DNA of 64,000 nucleotides from the NCBI GenBank assembly GCA_014526335.1, contig JACTAT010000037.1, forward strand, positions 3,050,394 through 3,114,393, written 5' to 3'. The stretch is from Chrysaora quinquecirrha (lineage: Eukaryota; Cnidaria; Scyphozoa; Semaeostomeae; Pelagiidae). This document shows positions 58,081 to 64,000 of the stretch, piece by piece. The notes beneath the pieces are model-generated. The model saw nothing but the letters and a program-made list of their open reading frames with translations. It had not been told where the DNA came from and did no database searches. The position numbers were made by a program, and so were the translations under genes. Position 1 is the first letter of the stretch, and each line of letters begins with the position of its first letter.

Positions 58081-58267
58081 ATCGCTTCTCGGCCTTTTGG
58101 CTAAGATCAAGTGTAGTATCTGTTCTTATCAGCTTAATATCTGATATGCACCCAAGGGTGCTCAAATATTAAACTGATTTTTGGAATTGGTCCGTGGGTC
58201 TGAAGCTTGCTTCACCCCGGACACGGGTTGTCCTGGTATTGCAGTGCCGCCATGGATGGCCCACCCC
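58081..58267 (+). ncRNA. U2: U2 snRNA
   Basis: Complete 187-nt copy, no differences noticed from the 50535 copy. Confidence 0.96.
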
Positions 58268-58626
58268 CTCATCTTGAAGTGTAAAACAAGCAACACAGAA
58301 AAACCTTCTTCATCGTCACATCTCTTTCTGTCGTCATCGTCTTGCGGATGTCTTAGCCATCCTTCTCTCACATTGCACCGCATCAACATCATCAATTATT
58401 ATACAGGAAACAGCATTTGTTTTGCCTTATTAATTCCACCTTTCACCATCGCATAGCATTGGTGCTGAAAGTTCCAACCGCAACGAGTCTTACCAAATCT
58501 GTTCTCATCCTTTGCCGATCTCAACGGAATGCAAGTGCCAGCCTTTCACTTGTGGTCTGTTGCCAATGTACCACATTTGAAACGAGAAGTTCCTGAACGA
58601 CGCTCCCTCTGCAAGAAAAATCCTGC

Positions 58627-58650
58627 ATACTTACCTGACGGGGAAGACAT
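58627..58650 (+). pseudogene. U1 snRNA 5' fragment (nt 1-24/25) upstream of LINE A2
   Basis: U1 stops at GGGGAAGACAT and family A begins CACGCGATTTTT. One C is shared, so the break is after nucleotide 24 or 25, 13-14 nt earlier than in A1. Confidence 0.92.
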
Positions 58651-58778
58651 CACGCGATTTTTTTGCTCTTCCCTATTTGCTTATTTATTGCTCGAAAGTT
58701 ATTGTTTTCTTGCTCTTCGGAGTTCATAAAGTTTAGCAATTCAATTTGCACTTGTTATCCATTGGAAATACGACTATC

Positions 58779-60017
58779 ATGGCTTCAAATGTTCCAGAAA
58801 CAACGATTTGGGGAGATGCCATAGAGCCCTCAACACGGCCTAAGCCACATCTTAGCTTTGCGGAAAGATTAAAACGATCAAATGCAAAGATGTCTACAGG
58901 AGATTTAGCAGCAAGAGGAGCCAAATTTGAAACCCCAGACAACATTGATTTTAAGGAAATCATCACGTATTTTCAATCAAGATTTAAAGATCGCGATGCT
59001 GTTCAACAGCTTATGCCTTTATCATCTTTGCCTGGTAAACAACGTTGGAACGTCATTTTTTCAAAGCCCTCTTATGTTGACTCAGTCATAGACAACCTGG
59101 TCAAATTCCCGTCATCTCAAGAAAATGATATCGGTGTTACAGTCGTTCCTGTTCAGAGAAGAGCTCTGCTTATTACCATCCCAGATGCAACGCCTGATAT
59201 ATCTGACGATGAAATACGGGACTGCCTTTCGTATCATGGCACTGTTTTACGTATTTGGAAGCAGACATGGGAAGGCTTCCCCAATGTTTTTAACGGGAAA
59301 CGCCTCCTCACTATGTTTCCTTCTGGAGGACAAGACCTACCTCCTTTTATTAATATCCGCAATAAGAAAATCTCACTTTCCTTCAAAGGCAAACCAGTGT
59401 TTTGCAATATATGTATGAAGGATACCCACAGAACCGGGGAGTGCCCCTCTAAAAGCTTGAACTTAAAACATTGTTTTCTCTGCGGTTCCACCGATCACCG
59501 AAAGCAAGATTGTGAGAAATTTGTAGTGCTCAGACGTCCAAGGGGACGAAGAATGTCCAATGAAATTCAAGATTCCGACAATGAAACAGATGAAATAACA
59601 GCAGAAAATCTTGAAAACCCCTTCTTCCCAAAAGACCAACTACCGGTGACAGCTGAGACAGGAGAAAAGGATGCTAAGCCCAACAAAAACACACCACCCA
59701 CAATTAGAACAAATGAAACTCAAGATGAAGATGGTGAACAAACCCCCCCACCTTTAACCAGCACACACCCAACAACCAATAATCTGCCTTCAACAAAAAC
59801 CGAAAGAAATGGAACCCAAACCGAAGAAAACACACAAACCCCTCCACCTTCAATCAACGCACAACCAACAACAGATAATTTACTCCAGAAAAAAACCGAC
59901 GACCAAGGTGCTATACAGAACTATGCCCCCTTTAAGAAAGGGGTAAAATGCGGTATTCCCACCACTCCTGAGAAGAAAACAAAAACAAAGAAAACTCAAG
60001 GTAAATCAACAAAATGA
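58779..60017 (+). CDS. Family A ORF1, copy A2, intact
   Basis: 412 codons from MASNVPETTIWGD to KTQGKSTK. It shares with A1 the N-terminal AERL and GDLAARGAKFET segments, the RRM-like LLITIPDATPDISDDEI block (about residues 128-165), and knuckles CNICMKDTHRTGEC and CFLCGSTDHRKQDC. The C-terminal tail differs: it is rich in Thr, Pro and Gln with imperfect repeats around TQTPPPSINAQPTTDNL, and not Glu/Lys-rich as in A1. Tail divergence against a conserved core is usual for ORF1 proteins. Being open, it could still supply RNA-binding protein even though its own ORF2 is dead. Confidence 0.9.
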   Translation: MASNVPETTIWGDAIEPSTRPKPHLSFAERLKRSNAKMSTGDLAARGAKFETPDNIDFKEIITYFQSRFKDRDAVQQLMPLSSLPGKQRWNVIFSKPSYVDSVIDNLVKFPSSQENDIGVTVVPVQRRALLITIPDATPDISDDEIRDCLSYHGTVLRIWKQTWEGFPNVFNGKRLLTMFPSGGQDLPPFINIRNKKISLSFKGKPVFCNICMKDTHRTGECPSKSLNLKHCFLCGSTDHRKQDCEKFVVLRRPRGRRMSNEIQDSDNETDEITAENLENPFFPKDQLPVTAETGEKDAKPNKNTPPTIRTNETQDEDGEQTPPPLTSTHPTTNNLPSTKTERNGTQTEENTQTPPPSINAQPTTDNLLQKKTDDQGAIQNYAPFKKGVKCGIPTTPEKKTKTKKTQGKSTK

Positions 60018-60065
60018 ACACTAAATCTATCGTACTTTATACTTTTACCCCCTTTACAATTTATC

Positions 60066-63000
60066 ATGGCTTGTATTGCAAGTATAAACGTGAATGGGTT
60101 GCGAGACCCCCGTCGTCGTGACACGATTTTTCATCATTTATTTGCTAAAAACTTTGACATAATTATGTTGCAAGAAACGCATTTAAACTCCACTGAACTT
60201 GACAAAACCTTCGCAAATTGGAAAGGAAAAACCTTTCATTCCGTGTCAACAGACAACTGAAAGGGTGTCTCGATTTTAATCTCTGAAAAAATCAACACCA
60301 CAATTCATTCACATTATGCCTGCAATACAGGTCATTATGTAATTTTAGATCTCTCTGTTGACGATAATCGTTTTATTCTCGTTAATATTTATGCCCCGAC
60401 TGGAGGACCACACGCCATTGTTCGTCGTAAAGATTTTCTTAGAAACCTTCAAAATGATTTGAACAAGTACCCACGTACTTTTCCTTTCATCGTTGGCGGT
60501 GATTTTAATTGCGTTATCAACAATAACCTGGATAGATCTAATAAAGTTAACTATGTAGATAAGAGCACCCCAAATCTTAAACACTTCTTAAACGTTTTTA
60601 ACTTAGAAGATATCTGGCGTACCCAGAACCCTACTAAAAAAGAATTTACTTATCGCAGCCCCCTAGGATCCTTTAGCAGACTTGATAAATTCTATACCTC
60701 CCGCGAATTTCGCGATAAATTTTCTAAATGCTTTATTGATCCCTTTCCTTATTCTGATCATGACAAGATTATCTTAAAACTCGACTTCTCCTCTGTAAAA
60801 CGCGGACCCGGGTCCTGGATGCTAAACACTTCCATCCTAAAAGAACAGTCCTTCGTGGACCTCATCAATGATTTCATTGACTCCTGGAAGGGCGGAAAAG
60901 AGGACTTTCAATCCTTGTCTGACTGGTGGGAGTACGGTAAATCCCGTATCCAATCAATCGCGAAAGAATATTCCACCAAGCGCAAGAAGGAACACATGAA
61001 GAGAAAATCCCAACTATACAAAAAACTACGAAATTCTAAACGCAAATCCGAAACAACAGGGGACCCCAGATTTGTGAACCTAACTAAAACAATCTCAGAC
61101 GAAATAAAACGCATTGAAACCAAAGAAGCGGAGGCCACTAAGCTACGTTCTAAAGCCAAATGGTCAGAACAAGGTGAAAAAGTAACCCGTTATTTCTGTT
61201 CTCTTGAAAAGAAAAGACAAGGTGACCGAACCATGAGGGCGATTAGAGATAAACAAGGAACCATCGTAACAAAACCAGAAGAAATCCTAGAATCTGTTAA
61301 ATCCTTTTATGAAGAACTCTACACCACCGAACCTGTTGACGAAAACATTCAACAGAATCTTCTACAAAAGCGTTCTAAAACCCTTCCTGAGGACAAGAAA
61401 CAACTCTGTGAAGGAAAAATTACTAAGAAGGAAATTTCCTAGCCCTCAGTCAAATGGTGAATAATAAATCACCAGGTACTGATGGTTTACCCTATGAATT
61501 TTATAAACTATTCTGGAACAAACTGTCGGACTGTCTTCTAGACGTTATCAACGGATGTTTTGACAATAAGAGCCTAACCCCCTCGCAGAAAATCGCGCTT
61601 GTTTCTTGTCTGTTCAAGAAAGGTGAAAGAGAAAAAATCGAAAATTGGAGACCGATCAGTTTACTAAACTGCGACTATAAAATAATTGCCAAAGTTATCT
61701 CTAATCGTCTTTCACGGGTTCTCTCAACTATTATCTCTGAAGACCAGACCTGTTCTGTCCCAGGGCGAACGATCTTATCCAATTGCCATGTTTTGCGTGA
61801 TCTCATACAAATAAGCGAGGATCAAAATCTCCCCGTGGGCTTGCTTGCAATAGATCAGATGAAAGCTTTTGACAGAGTTAGTTGGGATTTTCTCTTTAAA
61901 ACCCTGGAAAAACTTAACTTTGGACCAGTTTTTATTAACTGGGTTAAACTGCTTTACACAGATATTAAAAGCTCTGTTAAAGTTAACGGTTATATTTCGG
62001 AAACCTTTTCGCCCTCCCGAGGGGTCCGACAGGGTTGTCCTCTTTCCGCACTTCTCTATGTTATCATTGCTGAGGTCTTTGCAGAAAACATCCGACAAGA
62101 TTCAAAGATTATAGGTATTTCTGTCAATAAAACCGAGTTTAAAATTGTGCAATATGCCGATGACACGACTTTAATCCTCCAAGGAAATCCCTCAATCCTT
62201 GCGTGTCAACAACATCTCTCTGACTTTGAAAAAGCCACAGGCGCAAAAATAAACACTGACAAAAGTGAAGGCCTCTGGCTAGGAAGTTTTAAAAATAGAA
62301 CTGATTCTCCTTTTGGTTTCGACTGGTCGAAAAAGTCGTTGAAAATACTTGGAATCTATTTTGGACTAGATAATGTTTCTCAGTTAAACTGGAACTGTAA
62401 AATCTCGAAATTTCAGAAGACACTCAACCTTTGCAAAAATCGCGATTTAACATTCCGCGGGAAAGCTGTTGTAGCAAATCAACTTGCTTGCTCTGTTTTG
62501 CTTTATACTGCCACTATCTTCCCCATCCCTCAATGGGCTCTGAAAACCTTGAATGAGAGTCTGTGGACTTTTCTTTTCAACGGCAAGAAGCCGCCGATCA
62601 AACGTATTCAAGCAAAGCTTCCATACGTTGACGGCGGCCTTAATTTTGTTGATATTGAAAAGAAAGCCCAAAGCCTCCAATTGTCGTTGTTAGCCAAGCT
62701 GTTTGACAAAGAACATAAAGGGAAATGGAAAGTTTTATTCAATCATTTTCTTGGGAAATACAAAGGGCTTAATATTGGGCCTAATGTTTTGAAATGTTTT
62801 CTGAACACAAGACAAATTAATAAATTGCCTTGTTTCTATAAATCGCTTTTGCAACCTTACCTAACCCTTTGTAATAACAAAAGATCTAATCCAAATCCTC
62901 TCGAAATTTTCAATGAACCTTTATTTGACAACACTCTTTTTTGCTAAGGACAAACTTCTATCCGTACAGTCATGGATCGATGCAGGGGTTACTCTTGTTC

Positions 63001-63638
63001 GAGACGTGACTTACGAACTCTCCCTCGGATTTCTCCCGAGTCTTGCCCTTCAAGAACTCGTAGGAGATAACTTCAGGAAAAAAGATCATGATAATATTCT
63101 CTCCTGTATACCCCCCGAATATCGGGACGTCGTGCGAAATAATGCTGCGCCCTCCCCGACAGCGGATAAACTTTCCAGACACAACATTATCGACAATCCG
63201 AATTGTCTCCGTTGTCAAACGAACAAAGAGACTTCTCTACACCTCTTTGTTCGTTGCCCTTTAGTCCATGACCTTTGGCTAACAGTAATCTCATTGATTA
63301 AAGATCTCGATCTAACTGTCAACATTGACCTTAACAACCTAGAATTCTTCGTTATAATTGGTTTTGCTCTACATAAAACCACACAAGCTTTAATTCCAGC
63401 TATAACTATTCGCGATATTGCACTCCGCTCTATCTGGTCAACGAGAAATAAAATTGTTTTCGATAACGAAGTAAATAACCCCTTAGATATTTTCAAATCC
63501 AAACTAAAACGTAAAATCAAAGATCAATTTAACCTCTCTAAAGATTCAAATGCCAACCTTTCCTTATTTAAAACCAACTGGTGTCGAAACAATGTTTTGG
63601 CTTCAGTTGTAAATAATAACTTACACTTAAACATTTAA
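60066..63638 (+). pseudogene. Family A ORF2, copy A2, broken
   Basis: Starts MACIASINVNGLRDPRRRD. A TGA at 60258 replaces AGA of A1 in the endonuclease. A one-base loss near 61440 shifts the frame before the RT, and an extra T near 62940 shifts it after. At about 63155 some 250 bp are deleted relative to A1, at a short CCC/GACAGC similarity. The RT core itself is well kept: NWRPISLLNCDYK, DQMKAFDRVSW, GVRQGCPLSALLY and YADD at about 62153-62164. The terminal knuckle CLRCQTNKETSLHLFVRC is present. Confidence 0.9.
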
Positions 63639-64000
63639 AGCCTCTATTGCTCTGAACAACAACAACAATGTTAAAATCACTGCATTTTGCGCGGGAAAAC
63701 ACTACCGCTGACCAAAGGAATCCTTTGTTCCATTTTGCTTTCAATCCCCTCACTTGTGAGAATCAGAAAACTCCTCACTCAACCCAGTTGTTAAGATTTG
63801 TACTTTAGTACCCTGTGATACATACTTGATGCTCCTTATGGCCATCTTGTTGAAATGTATCTCTGTATATTTTTGCTAGTTCCCATACCTCTATTTTATA
63901 GCTGTATCAATATCTAATGATTTTATCGCCATTCCATCATATTTAGTAGTTTTTAAATTTTTAATATTTCGAGCTTGAATATACATGAAGTAATAGATCG
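63639..64000 (+). other. Family A 3' UTR, copy A2, partial
   Basis: Non-coding sequence matching 56404-56900 with a shortened middle part. Runs off the window. Confidence 0.75.

Larger units (their letters stand above)
58651..64000 (+). mobile_element. Family A LINE, copy A2, 3' end beyond window
   Basis: Full 5' end, ORF1, ORF2 and the start of the 3' UTR. ORF1 is open; ORF2 has a nonsense codon, two frameshifts and a deletion of about 250 bp. The 3' junction lies outside the window. Confidence 0.92.

Noticed and set aside
58621..58700. A2 insertion as evidence for a second target site in U1
   Set aside because: Only the 5' junction is visible; with the standard nick at 25/26 it is simply an insertion without duplication.

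Overview
The window is AT-rich nuclear DNA from an invertebrate animal. The evidence is metazoan-type U1, U2 and 5S genes, intron-split genes, CR1/L2-like, Tx1-like and BEL/Pao retroelements, foldback MITEs and a chromodomain fragment. I cannot name the phylum. Three runs of about 500 N (11792-12291, 30103-30601, 48923-49422) are scaffold gaps.

Layout. 1-2308: the end of an unrecognised intron-containing host gene, with two MITE-like foldback elements. About 2830-6375: a decayed CR1/L2-like LINE with a PHD finger and a (TAAA)n tail. 6614-7060: a minus-strand chromodomain fragment. 7066-15278: a broken island of a small-RNA gene array carrying retrotransposons. 15279-23554: non-array DNA holding a zinc-finger/hAT-like gene cut in two by a degenerate BEL/Pao element. 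23555-64000: a long stretch of the array.

The array is a roughly 1.4 kb tandem unit carrying U1 snRNA, 5S rRNA and U2 snRNA, all on one strand in the order U1 > 5S > U2 > next U1. It is minus-strand from 13434 to 14821 and from 28787 to the gap at 48923. It is plus-strand at 11349-11791 and from 49688 onward. Eight U2 and eight 5S copies look intact. Of nine U1 5' ends, only two belong to whole U1 genes (47184-47347, 48599-48762); the other seven are interrupted by LINEs.

The central observation is that every interrupted U1 carries a Tx1-like non-LTR retrotransposon in the same orientation as U1. All eight visible 3' junctions lie at one place, between U1 nucleotides 25 and 26, at the edge of the palindrome TTGATCAA. 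Two diverged families share this site. Family A (51152-57231 nearly complete; 58651 to the window end; 12292-13433 partial) mostly makes a 13-bp target duplication. Family B (7066-11348, 14822-15278, 23555-28786, 29178-30102, 31884-38142, 39560-42037, 43450-45908, 49423-49687) joins about 4 nt upstream, leaving a small target deletion. Both encode ORF1 with an RRM-like region and two CCHC knuckles, and ORF2 with an AP-like endonuclease, a YADD reverse transcriptase and a C-terminal zinc knuckle. Both end in a bulged hairpin followed by an A-run.

Family B has an added peculiarity: the first codons of ORF1 contain 12 nt perfectly complementary to U1 nucleotides 5-16. An RNA started at the U1 promoter would fold the U1 5' end onto ORF1 with the start codon in the loop. 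Two family B copies have lost almost all of ORF2 and keep only ORF1, like HAL1 derivatives of L1. Together these look like U1-gene-specific LINEs living in, and possibly transcribed from, U1 genes. I do not recall a described U1-targeting family, but I could not search.
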